Source: Paraburkholderia hiiakae (GTDB lineage: Bacteria; Pseudomonadota; Gammaproteobacteria; Burkholderiales; Burkholderiaceae). From it: 64,000 nucleotides of DNA. The notes beneath the pieces are model-generated. The model saw only the letters and a program-made list of their open reading frames with translations, had not been told where the DNA came from and searched no databases. Below, one piece after another: positions 26,914-35,040 of the stretch (position 1 is the first letter of the stretch; every line of letters begins with the position of its first letter). The position numbers and the translations under genes are program-made. The DNA lies in NCBI RefSeq assembly GCF_904848665.1, contig NZ_CAJHCQ010000003.1, positions 62,001-126,000 of the forward strand, given 5' to 3'.

Positions 26914-27930
26914 ATGAAGAAAAACGAAGCGAAAGAGACGCCACTGGACAACGCAACCCTGCTGGAAATCATCAAGGCGCAGTCGGACATCGCGAAGCTC
27001 GGGCTCGATCTCGGCGGCGTGATGGCCTACGTCGCCGAGCGCACCGAGCAGCTCACACGCGCACAAGGTGCAGTTGTCGAACTCGCCGAAGGCGAGGACA
27101 TGGTGTATCGCGCGGCTTCGGGCAGCGTCGCGGACTTGCTCGGGTTGCGTCTTGCACGCGAGACGAGCCTTTCGGGCATGTGCGTGCGCGAGGGCGAGAT
27201 TCTGCGTTGCGACGACTCCGAAACCGACCCGCGCGTGGACCGCGAAGCCTGCCGCCGCGCCGGCCTGCGCTCGATGATCGTCACACCGCTCAAGCACCTC
27301 GAGACAACCGTCGGCGTTCTGAAAGTCACGAACTCGGAAGTCGATGCTTTCAACGACGAGGACATCCGCACGCTCGCGCTGATGTCCGAGCTCATCGCCG
27401 CGGCCATGTTCCATGCCGCGCGGCACGAGACGAGCGAGCTCTATCTGCGCGCGACGCACGACGCGCTCACGGGCCTGCCCAATCGCGCGCTCTTTTACGA
27501 TCGCTTGCGCCAGTCGGTGGATCTCGCCGTGCGCTCGTCGGGCGGACTCGGCGTGCTCAATCTCGACATGGATGGCCTCAAGCCCATCAACGACCGCTAC
27601 GGCCATCGCGCCGGCGACGCGGCGATCCGGGAGACCGCCACGCGCATCGCTCGCCGCAGCCGCCGCGTGGACACGGCCGCGCGCGTGGGCGGCGACGAGT
27701 TCGCTGTGATCTTGCCCGGCATCGCGGGGCGCGGGGACGCCGAGGCATACAGCCGCCGGCTCGTGGAGACGGTGGGCGAGCCGTACGAGTTCGAAGGACA
27801 CCGCATCGATCTCGGCGTGAGCGTGGGCGTTGCCGTCCTGCCCGAAGACGGCACCGAGATGACGGCGCTGATCGAATCCGCAGATCGTTCGATGTACGAA
27901 ACGAAGCGGGAGCGCAAGCGCATGCGATGA
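26914..27930 (+). CDS. GAF-GGDEF diguanylate cyclase
   Basis: The 338-residue cytoplasmic protein makes the second messenger cyclic di-GMP from two GTP. An N-terminal GAF sensor domain (about 20-165) is joined to a GGDEF domain that starts at [13 protein letters not shown]. The active-site motif is intact (GGDEF at 259-263), and an RxxD product-inhibition site (Arg250-Asp253) lies five residues before it, so feedback control is expected. There is no membrane segment and no EAL domain. It stands alone between dgoR and a convergent gene. The signal bound by the GAF domain is unknown. Confidence 0.93.
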   Translation: MKKNEAKETPLDNATLLEIIKAQSDIAKLGLDLGGVMAYVAERTEQLTRAQGAVVELAEGEDMVYRAASGSVADLLGLRLARETSLSGMCVREGEILRCDDSETDPRVDREACRRAGLRSMIVTPLKHLETTVGVLKVTNSEVDAFNDEDIRTLALMSELIAAAMFHAARHETSELYLRATHDALTGLPNRALFYDRLRQSVDLAVRSSGGLGVLNLDMDGLKPINDRYGHRAGDAAIRETATRIARRSRRVDTAARVGGDEFAVILPGIAGRGDAEAYSRRLVETVGEPYEFEGHRIDLGVSVGVAVLPEDGTEMTALIESADRSMYETKRERKRMR

Positions 27931-28050
27931 GCGCCGCAGTGGGCGCGCAGTGGACGCACGGTGTACGACTACGCAGACGCCGCGGCGATCAGTGTTGCCA
28001 CGGTGCCTGAGCCGTTGCGGTCGATACTCGCGAAGACGAGCTAGCGGCGC

Positions 28051-29142
28051 TCAGCGCGCCTCGACAGGCATCCGCGAGAGGCCGAGCACCCCTTGCAGGA
28101 CGGCCGCGCGCGACTGGCCGAGAATCTGCCCTTGCCAGAGCGGGTCGTCGAAGCAGAATGCGGCGCGGATCTGCTCGCGAATGCCGGCGGCTTGAGGCGC
28201 GTCCGGATGGCGGCGCACCCACACATCGGCGCGCAACATGTGCAGCATCGGCACGAGCGGCACGGTGCCGAACTCGATCGCGATCGCCGTTGTCTGCGCA
28301 TGCGGGCAAGTCGTGCGCAGCGTATCGAGAATCGGGCCCCCCACATTCGACGCGATCGTCGAGCCGTCGAGCGGGCTTGCCACGTCGGCGCCCCACCAGG
28401 CACGCGCGCGCCCAAGCTCCGCTGCATCGATGCGGCCCACGCAGATCTTCTCGCCATGCCCGGCCGGACCGAGGCCGGTATGGAAGTCGATCCAGCCGAT
28501 CTGCTCGCATTGGCTCGCGTGTTCAGCGAGCGACGTCTGCAGCAGGCGGGTGCTCCATACGTGCCGCGCGCCGCCATAGAAAAGGCCGTCGGGATGATGG
28601 TACTGGCCCGTCGTCAGCGCGCGTTGATAGGCCGGTTCGCCGTGGCGTGAAATGTAGCTGGCGATTGCCTCCGCGTTGCCGGCCGAAGGCGGCCATTGCG
28701 GCGGCACGAGCAGCGCGTGCAGCGCCTCATAGTCCTCGTTGTGTGGAACAGGACACGCGAAATCGATGCTGTTGCGATTGAGGTCGACGTTGTCCTCGTT
28801 CGTGCGCGAGAGCCACGAGAAGCCATACGGGTTGATCGCGTGCACGACGAGCACGGCCACGCCGAGCGTGGCGAGGCGCGCCTGCAGCGCGGCGTCGCCG
28901 AGCAACGCCGTTTGCGCCGCGCTCCCGCAAAAGCCTTCGACACCATGCGTGCCGGACGTCAGCACGAGCAGGCGCTTCGCGTTGGCGGGGCCGAGCCGAA
29001 CGACATCGGTCGCGAGTGCCTCACCTTCGCGTCCTTCCATCTCGGGAATCACATGGCTCGCGAGCGCCAGGCCGCGCGCGGCGGCAGCGCCCACGAACCG
29101 GGCGCGGGCCTCGCTGTAGGTGGTGGAAAACAGGGAAGACAT
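28051..29142 (-). CDS. M14-like zinc peptidase of the DUF2817 family
   Basis: The 363-residue protein has the zinc site of carboxypeptidase-like hydrolases: His66 and Glu69 in SGTHGVEGFCGS, His221 in IDFHTGLGP, and a candidate catalytic Glu290 in AIEFGTVP. The NEDNVDLNRN stretch at about 115-124 is the substrate-carboxylate region. This is the pattern of the DUF2817 family, whose members are mostly uncharacterised. There is no signal peptide, so it is cytoplasmic. Its start is 6 bases from the stop of the M20 gene upstream, so the two are cotranscribed. Substrate unknown; short peptides or N-acyl amino acids are plausible. Confidence 0.85.
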   Translation of the reverse strand: MSSLFSTTYSEARARFVGAAAARGLALASHVIPEMEGREGEALATDVVRLGPANAKRLLVLTSGTHGVEGFCGSAAQTALLGDAALQARLATLGVAVLVVHAINPYGFSWLSRTNEDNVDLNRNSIDFACPVPHNEDYEALHALLVPPQWPPSAGNAEAIASYISRHGEPAYQRALTTGQYHHPDGLFYGGARHVWSTRLLQTSLAEHASQCEQIGWIDFHTGLGPAGHGEKICVGRIDAAELGRARAWWGADVASPLDGSTIASNVGGPILDTLRTTCPHAQTTAIAIEFGTVPLVPMLHMLRADVWVRRHPDAPQAAGIREQIRAAFCFDDPLWQGQILGQSRAAVLQGVLGLSRMPVEAR

Positions 29143-29148
29143 GAGCGC

Positions 29149-30339
29149 TTATTTCGTGAGGAAGGCTTCGACCAGGCGCACCCAGTACGTCGACCCCAGC
29201 GTGAGCACGTCGTCATTGAAGTCGTAGCTCGTGTTGTGCAGCATGCAAGGGCCGAGGCCGTGGCCGTGTGCGCGATGACCGCCGGTGCCATTGCCGATAT
29301 AGGCGTAGCAGCCGGGACGCTCTAGCAGGAAGAACGAAAAGTCCTCCGCGCCCATGGTCGGGTCGATATTGCTCACCACGTGGCTGGAACCGACGACGTC
29401 CTTCATGACGTCGAGCGCGAACTGCGTTTCGGCTGCGGTGTTGACCGTCGGCGGATAGTTGCGATGGAAGGAGAACTCCACGGTGCAGCCGTAAGCGGCC
29501 GCCGTCGCCTCCGAGAATTCGCGCATGCGCTTCTCAATCAGGTCGAGCACATCGATCGAGAAGGTCCGCACCGTGCCGGCCAGCGTCGCCGTGTCGGGAA
29601 TCACGTTGACGGCCTCGCCGGCCTGCATCTGCGTGATCGAGAGCACGGCGGCGTCGATCGGGCGCTTGTTGCGCGTCATGATGCTTTGCAGGCCCGTGCC
29701 GATCTGCATCGCAGTCAGCACGGGATCGATGCCGTCTTGCGGAATGGCGGCGTGCGCGCCCGTTCCCTTCACGACGATGCGAAACTCGTTGCTCGACGCC
29801 TGGGTTGCACCCACGCGCGCGCCAAAGCTGCCCGCGGCGAGGCCCGGCCAGTTGTGCAGGGCGAAGACCGCATCGACGGGAAACTTTTCGAAGAGGCCGT
29901 CTTCGAGCATGGCCTTTGCGCCGCCGCCGCCTTCCTCGGCGGGCTGGAAGATGAACACCACGGTGCCGTCGAAATTGCGATGCTGCGACAGATGCTGCGC
30001 CGCGCCGAGCAGCATTGCGGTGTGGCCGTCGTGCCCGCACGCGTGCATCTTGCCCGCGTGCTTCGATGCGTGCGCAAACGTGTTGAGTTCCTGGATCGGG
30101 AGCGCGTCCATATCGGCGCGCAGGCCGATGGTTTTCGTTCCGGCGCCGTTGCGCAGCACGCCGACGACACCGGTCTTGCCAAGACCGCGCGTGACCTCGA
30201 TGCCCCAGGACGCGAGCCGTTCGGCGACGAGCGCGGACGTGCGATCTTCTTCGTAGCGCAGTTCGGGGTGGGCGTGGATGTCGCGGCGAATGGCTTGCAG
30301 TTCGGCTTCGGCTGCGGCGATTTCGGCGATGATGGTCAT
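29149..30339 (-). CDS. M20-family amidohydrolase (hippurate hydrolase type)
   Basis: The 396-residue cytoplasmic zinc enzyme has the M20D motifs RADMDALPI (about 74-82), HACGHDGHTAML (99-110, with Cys101 and His103) and PAEEGGGGAKAML (133-145), plus the C-terminal DPTMGAEDFSFFL. These enzymes split the amide bond of N-acyl amino acids such as N-acetyl or N-benzoyl derivatives. It lies between an MHS transporter gene (82 bases upstream) and the DUF2817 peptidase gene (6 bases downstream) on the same strand. The precise acyl amino acid is not predictable. Confidence 0.92.
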   Translation of the reverse strand: MTIIAEIAAAEAELQAIRRDIHAHPELRYEEDRTSALVAERLASWGIEVTRGLGKTGVVGVLRNGAGTKTIGLRADMDALPIQELNTFAHASKHAGKMHACGHDGHTAMLLGAAQHLSQHRNFDGTVVFIFQPAEEGGGGAKAMLEDGLFEKFPVDAVFALHNWPGLAAGSFGARVGATQASSNEFRIVVKGTGAHAAIPQDGIDPVLTAMQIGTGLQSIMTRNKRPIDAAVLSITQMQAGEAVNVIPDTATLAGTVRTFSIDVLDLIEKRMREFSEATAAAYGCTVEFSFHRNYPPTVNTAAETQFALDVMKDVVGSSHVVSNIDPTMGAEDFSFFLLERPGCYAYIGNGTGGHRAHGHGLGPCMLHNTSYDFNDDVLTLGSTYWVRLVEAFLTK

Positions 30340-30421
30340 GAGACTCCCTTCGTTTCGGTGATGATGCGCGGCAGCCGTACGCGGGACGGCTGCGCGATGG
30401 ATGGCGAATGCGTCGCGCCGC

Positions 30422-31747
30422 CTACAGTAAAGGCTGGCGCGAGCGGTCCTTCAGAAAGAGCAGGGTGATGAGGCCCACGGCGGCGCCAAACAGGCCGTAG
30501 TACACGACAGAGAGCTTGTCGCCGGTCCAGCCGATCAGCAGCGTGGCGATCGCGCCGGCGAACCCGCCGAAGATCATCACCGCGAAGTTGTAGCCAATGG
30601 CGAGCGACGTGGCGCGCACGCGCGCCGGAAAGAGCTCGCAGACGAAGGCGCAGTACGCGCCCTGGAACAGACCGAGCGAGAGCATCAGGCAGCACTGCAC
30701 GAAGATCAGCACAGGCAGCGTGGGCACCGCGCTCACGAGCCGGAAGAGCGGATACGCGACGATCAGGCTGATCAGCGCCGAAGCGACCATCGGCTTCTTG
30801 CGGCCGACGGCGTCGGAGATGCGGCCCGAAGCGAGCGTGCCGACGATATACGCGAGCGCGGCGCACAGCGACGCGATCACGGCGCTTTGGAACGACACGC
30901 CGAGCGAGCGCGTGGCGTAGCTCGGCATGTAGTAGTAGAAGAGGTAGGTGCCGATCGTGCCGTACACCGTCAGGCCGAAGCCCGCGAGCACCTGGCGCCA
31001 GTGCGAAACCAGCGATTCGAGAAAAGGTGAGCGTTTCGCGCGCGTCTCGTGGCGAGCGTCGCTGAACACGGGCGACTCATCGAGGCGCGAGCGCACGTAA
31101 AGCCCCACGGGCACGATGAGGAGGCCGATCGCGAACGGGATGCGCCAGCCAAACGCGCTGATCTGGTCGGGCGTGAGCATCTGCGTGATGGCGACGCTCA
31201 CCGTCGCGCCGAGCAGCATGGCGCAGGCCTGCGCGATCATCTGGAAGCTGCCGTACACGCCGCGGCGTTCGACGGGAGCGTGCTCGACCAGAAACGCCGT
31301 CGCGCTGCCGACTTCGCCTCCCGCCGAAAAGCCCTGCAGAAAGCGCCCGACGAGCATGAGGACGGGCGCCGCGAGGCCGATCTGCGCGTACGTGGGCGCG
31401 AGCGTGATGACCGCCACGCCGAGCGCCATCACGAAGATCGTGATGAGCAGGGCGGCCTTGCGGCCGTGCCGGTCCGCGTAATTGCCGAGCAGGATGCCGC
31501 CGAGCGGACGCGTCAGGAAGCCGACGCCGAATGTGGTCCACGTTGCGAGTAGCGCGGCGGTGGGATTCTCGCTCGGGAAGAACTGCTTCGCGATCACCGC
31601 GGCGAAGAAGGTGAAAACAGTGAAGTCGAACCACTCGAGTGCATTGCCGATGGTTGCGACCGCAATCACACGCAGGTCGATGCCGCGTGCTGTGCTTCGG
31701 GTGTGTGCCGGCGTGGCTGCACCGGTCGTATCAATTGAGAACCCCAT
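30422..31747 (-). CDS. MFS transporter of the metabolite:H+ symporter (MHS) type
   Basis: The 441-residue inner-membrane protein has 12 predicted segments and the MHS hallmarks GNALEWFDFTVFTFF near the N-terminus, GGILLGNYADRHGRKAALL between segments 2 and 3, and RFLQGFSAGGEVGSAT in segment 4. Relatives carry citrate, ketoglutarate, shikimate or betaines. It is the first gene of the minus-strand group ending in the M20 and DUF2817 hydrolases, so it probably imports their substrate. It faces a LysR gene across 179 bases. Confidence 0.92.
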   Translation of the reverse strand: MGFSIDTTGAATPAHTRSTARGIDLRVIAVATIGNALEWFDFTVFTFFAAVIAKQFFPSENPTAALLATWTTFGVGFLTRPLGGILLGNYADRHGRKAALLITIFVMALGVAVITLAPTYAQIGLAAPVLMLVGRFLQGFSAGGEVGSATAFLVEHAPVERRGVYGSFQMIAQACAMLLGATVSVAITQMLTPDQISAFGWRIPFAIGLLIVPVGLYVRSRLDESPVFSDARHETRAKRSPFLESLVSHWRQVLAGFGLTVYGTIGTYLFYYYMPSYATRSLGVSFQSAVIASLCAALAYIVGTLASGRISDAVGRKKPMVASALISLIVAYPLFRLVSAVPTLPVLIFVQCCLMLSLGLFQGAYCAFVCELFPARVRATSLAIGYNFAVMIFGGFAGAIATLLIGWTGDKLSVVYYGLFGAAVGLITLLFLKDRSRQPLL

Positions 31748-31867
31748 CCGGACGTCTCCTCCAGTTGCTGGTTTGACTGGCTGATGCCTTGCCTTGTGGC
31801 TTCTGTCGACTGGCTTTCGCGTCGAATCATTCTGGTTGTGCAGCCAATCAAAAAAAAGTGATATTTT

Positions 31868-31884
31868 CTGAAACGTAACTTCAG
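31868..31884. promoter_or_regulatory. Candidate LysR operator
   Basis: CTGAA-N7-TTCAG forms a dyad in an A/T-rich part of the divergent region, flanked by ATAT on both sides. It lies 43 bases before the LysR start and 121 bases from the MHS transporter start. It is a typical place for a LysR recognition site. Confidence 0.5.
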
Positions 31885-31926
31885 GATATTTGATGAATTG
31901 GATGAGAAAACGGGAGGCGTGAACCT

Positions 31927-32799
31927 GTGAGTACGTTGCGATTTCTGCGCGCGTTCGACGCCATTGCCCGATACGGCTCGTTTGCGCTCGCCGCCGAGCA
32001 TCTGTCGCTGACCCAGTCGGCGATCAGCATGCAGATGCGCTCGCTCGAGGAAACGTTCGGCCAGCAGCTTTTCGACAGAGCGGGGCGCACCGTCGTCCTC
32101 AACGCGATGGGCAAGGCGCTGCTGCCGCACGCCCAGGAGATGCTCGCGCAGTACGAGGCGATGCGCATGCTAGCCGCCGGACTCGAAGCGCAGACGGGGC
32201 CGGTCACGATCGGCGCGGTGGAATCGGCCGTGAGCGCGCTCGCCCAGGCCGTGGCGAAGCTCAAGACTGCGCGGCCGAGCCTGGAGATCCGCATCGTGAC
32301 GGCGAGGTCGATCGAACTCGCCGCGCAACTCGATGCGGGCGACGTCGATTGCGCCGTGCTCGTCGATACACCGGGACGGCGCTCGGCACGTGTGCGCTGG
32401 ACGCCGCTTTACACCGAGCCTGTTGTCGCACTGGTTCCTGCGGGCGTGAAATCGGGCTCGGTGGCGCAACTGCTGAACGACGAACGGTTCCTGCGCTTCG
32501 ACAGCACGCAGCGAACGGGCATTCTGATCGAGCGCGCTTTGCGCCGGCGGCGCTATAAGGTCAACGTGTTTCTCGAACTCAGTTCACTGGAAGGCGTGGC
32601 GGCGCTGGTGAGGCAGGGCGTGGGCGTGACGGTCGTGCCGCTCTTGCGCAACTCCAGCTGGGCCCACGATGAAGCCCTGCGCGTGCTGCCCTTGCCGGGC
32701 GAGACGGAATTTCGCAGCGTGGGGATGCTGGAGCGCGCGGAGCACGAGAAGAAGCACATCACGGCGTTGATCGCGCAACAACTCGTGGCGGCGGTTTGA
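31927..32799 (+). CDS. LysR-family transcriptional regulator
   Basis: The 290-residue protein has the LysR N-terminal helix-turn-helix (GSFALAAEHLSLTQSAISMQ, then RSLEETFGQQLFDR) and a C-terminal substrate-binding domain. The start is a GTG at 31927 preceded by GGGAGG, giving MSTLRFLRAFDAIARYG, the normal family beginning. It is divergent from the transporter-M20-DUF2817 group and probably regulates it. A strong terminator follows 22 bases after the stop. Confidence 0.93.
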   Translation: MSTLRFLRAFDAIARYGSFALAAEHLSLTQSAISMQMRSLEETFGQQLFDRAGRTVVLNAMGKALLPHAQEMLAQYEAMRMLAAGLEAQTGPVTIGAVESAVSALAQAVAKLKTARPSLEIRIVTARSIELAAQLDAGDVDCAVLVDTPGRRSARVRWTPLYTEPVVALVPAGVKSGSVAQLLNDERFLRFDSTQRTGILIERALRRRRYKVNVFLELSSLEGVAALVRQGVGVTVVPLLRNSSWAHDEALRVLPLPGETEFRSVGMLERAEHEKKHITALIAQQLVAAV

Positions 32800-32821
32800 T
32801 GGCGTTTAAGCGTGGAAAATG

Positions 32822-32861
32822 AAAAAGGCCGCTGTCCTTGCGGGACAGCGGCCTTTTTTTT
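32822..32861. terminator. Bidirectional intrinsic terminator
   Basis: A 16-bp stem (32822-32837 with 32843-32858, core GGCCGCTGTCC / GGACAGCGGCC) with a 5-base loop has eight T on the plus strand and five on the minus strand. It ends the LysR transcript and, from the other side, the tRNA transcript. Confidence 0.95.
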
Positions 32862-32866
32862 GCAAC

Positions 32867-32943
<77 letters not shown>

Positions 32944-32953
32944 GAAGAAAAGA

Positions 32954-32982
32954 ATTATCGCGGTACAGTCCGAAGCTGTCAA
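32954..32982 (-). promoter_or_regulatory. Sigma-70 promoter of the tRNA gene
   Basis: On the minus strand TTGACA (32982-32977) and GATAAT (32959-32954) are separated by exactly 17 bases. The -10 box ends 10 bases before the mature tRNA 5' end. This is a near-consensus promoter. Confidence 0.85.
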
Positions 32983-33059
32983 CCCCCTTCGTCATCTTTT
33001 TTGCAGCCAGGGCCGCCACCGAGCGAGAAGCCTCGGCCGAGGTGGCGGCGCTCACAGCC

Positions 33060-34718
33060 TCAATCCTGCGCGTAAATATCCGAGTCCTTGGTTTCCTTCA
33101 CGAACAGCATGCCGATCACGAAGGTGCCCAGCGCGATGATGATCGGATACCAGAGGCCCGAGTAAATATCCCCTCGCGCCGCGACGATCGCGAACGCCGT
33201 TGCCGGCAGGAAGCCGCCGAACCAGCCATTGCCGATGTGATAGGGCAGCGACATCGAGGTGTAGCGGATCCGTGTCGGGAACATCTCCACCAGCATCGCC
33301 GCGATTGGCCCGTACACCATGGTCACGAAGATCACGAGGATCGTCAGCATCACCACGGTCATCGGCCAGTTGAGTTGCGCGGGGTCGGCTTTCAGCGGAT
33401 AGCCCGCCGCCTTCAGCGTGGCTGCCAGCGTCTTCTCGAATGTCGCACCGGCTTCCTTGGCGCCCGGCGCCCGGCCGTCGAACGTGTCGATGGTCGTGTC
33501 GCCCACCTTGATCTGCGCGAGCGTGCCTGCCGGAGCGGCCACGTTCTCGTAGTTCAGGCCAGCCTTCGAAAGCGCGCTCTTGGCGATGTCGCACGAGCTC
33601 GTGAACTTCGAGGTGCCTACCGGGTTGAACTGGAACGAGCATTCGTCCGGATTCGCGATCACGACGATCGGCGCGCGCTGCGTGGCGGCTTCGAGCGCCG
33701 GATTCGCGTAGTGCGTGATCGCCTTGAAGATCGGGAAGTAGGTGAGCGCCGCGATCAGGCAGCCAGCCATGATGATCGGCTTGCGGCCGATCTTGTCAGA
33801 AAGCGCGCCGAAGAACAGGAAGAACGGCGTGCCGATCAACAACGCCAGCGCGATCAGGATGTTGGCGCTCGAACCGTCCACCTTGAGCGTTTGCGTGAGG
33901 AAGAAGAGCGCGTAGAACTGGCCCGTGTACCAGACCACGGCCTGGCCGGCCGTGAGGCCGAAGAGGGCGAGCAGCACGACCTTGAGGTTCTTCCACTGGC
34001 CGAACGCTTCCGTGAGCGGTGCCTTCGAAATCTTGCCTTCCGCCTTGATGCGTTTGAACGCCGGCGATTCGTCGAGTTGCAGACGGATCCACACCGAAAC
34101 GGCGAGCAGCAGGATCGAGGCGACGAACGGAATGCGCCAGGCCCATGCGGCGAACTGTTCTTCGCCAACGAAGGTGCGCACGCCGAGGATCACGAGCAGC
34201 GAGAGGAACAGGCCGAGCGTGGCGGTCGTCTGGATCCACGACGTGTAGAAGCCGCGGCGCCCGGGCGGCGCGTGTTCAGCGACATAGGTCGCTGCGCCGC
34301 CGTACTCGCCGCCGAGCGCGAGGCCCTGCAGCAGACGCATGCCGATGAAGATCACCGGCGACGCGATGCCGATCGCCGCGTAGCCGGGCAGGAAGCCGAC
34401 CACGAAGGTCGAGAGACCCATGATGACGATCGTGACGAGGAACGTGTGCTTGCGGCCCACGAGGTCGCCGAGGCGTCCGAACACGATCGCGCCGAACGGG
34501 CGCACGGCAAAGCCCGCGGCGAAGCCGAGCAGCGTGAAGATGAAGCCGGCCGTGGGATTGACGCCGGAAAAGAAGCTCTTGCTGATGAAGGCCGCAAGCG
34601 ATCCGGCCAGGTAGAAGTCGTACCACTCGAACACGGTGCCGAGCGACGACGCGAAGATCACGCGTTTTTCGTCGCTGGTCATCGGCGTGTGCGAGACTTG
34701 TCCGCCAACGGTTGCCAT
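33060..34718 (-). CDS. MFS transporter (MHS type) with a large periplasmic insertion
   Basis: The 552-residue inner-membrane protein has the MHS signatures GTVFEWYDFYLAGSLAAF, FGRLGDLVGRKHTFLV and RLLQGLALGGEYGGAATYVA. Segments 1-9 are regular. Between segment 9 (PIIMAGCLIAALTYFPIFKA) and segment 10 (WPMTVVMLTILVIFV) lies an extra stretch of about 115 residues. By topology it faces the periplasm and contains two cysteines (in DECSFQF and SSCDIAK). The usual family length is about 430. It seems monocistronic, reading toward the tRNA. The substrate is unknown; some relatives of this size carry dicarboxylates or betaines. Confidence 0.9.
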   Translation of the reverse strand: MATVGGQVSHTPMTSDEKRVIFASSLGTVFEWYDFYLAGSLAAFISKSFFSGVNPTAGFIFTLLGFAAGFAVRPFGAIVFGRLGDLVGRKHTFLVTIVIMGLSTFVVGFLPGYAAIGIASPVIFIGMRLLQGLALGGEYGGAATYVAEHAPPGRRGFYTSWIQTTATLGLFLSLLVILGVRTFVGEEQFAAWAWRIPFVASILLLAVSVWIRLQLDESPAFKRIKAEGKISKAPLTEAFGQWKNLKVVLLALFGLTAGQAVVWYTGQFYALFFLTQTLKVDGSSANILIALALLIGTPFFLFFGALSDKIGRKPIIMAGCLIAALTYFPIFKAITHYANPALEAATQRAPIVVIANPDECSFQFNPVGTSKFTSSCDIAKSALSKAGLNYENVAAPAGTLAQIKVGDTTIDTFDGRAPGAKEAGATFEKTLAATLKAAGYPLKADPAQLNWPMTVVMLTILVIFVTMVYGPIAAMLVEMFPTRIRYTSMSLPYHIGNGWFGGFLPATAFAIVAARGDIYSGLWYPIIIALGTFVIGMLFVKETKDSDIYAQD

Positions 34719-35040
34719 ATTTGTCTCCAGTATTGATATGCGTGTGGTCCGTCGGGCAGGCGACGCTTAAGACCCGCGGTCCTGCGGAGCATTATTGGAA
34801 TGGAAACTTACGGGCTTCTGACGCGCGCGTGGGTTTCTGAGCGAGGTATCGGAGTGGGGTCTAATCAGCTATGTTCGTTGAATTCGCCGACAAGTGCGTG
34901 CAGCGTCGGTCGAACGTCTTTTAACGCGCGAATTTTAGTTTGCGTATTGCGTATCGGATAAGGGTAAGTCCCATCCCGATTTTCTGACGCGATCCGTCAG
35001 TTTCGCTGTGGCTTCGCTGTCCAGGCGGCGGCGGCGTCGC
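34719..35040. other. 322-base intergenic stretch
   Basis: No gene is seen. It should contain the promoter of the MHS transporter and the 3' end region of the histidine kinase gene. I find no clear terminator hairpin with a T run. Confidence 0.5.
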
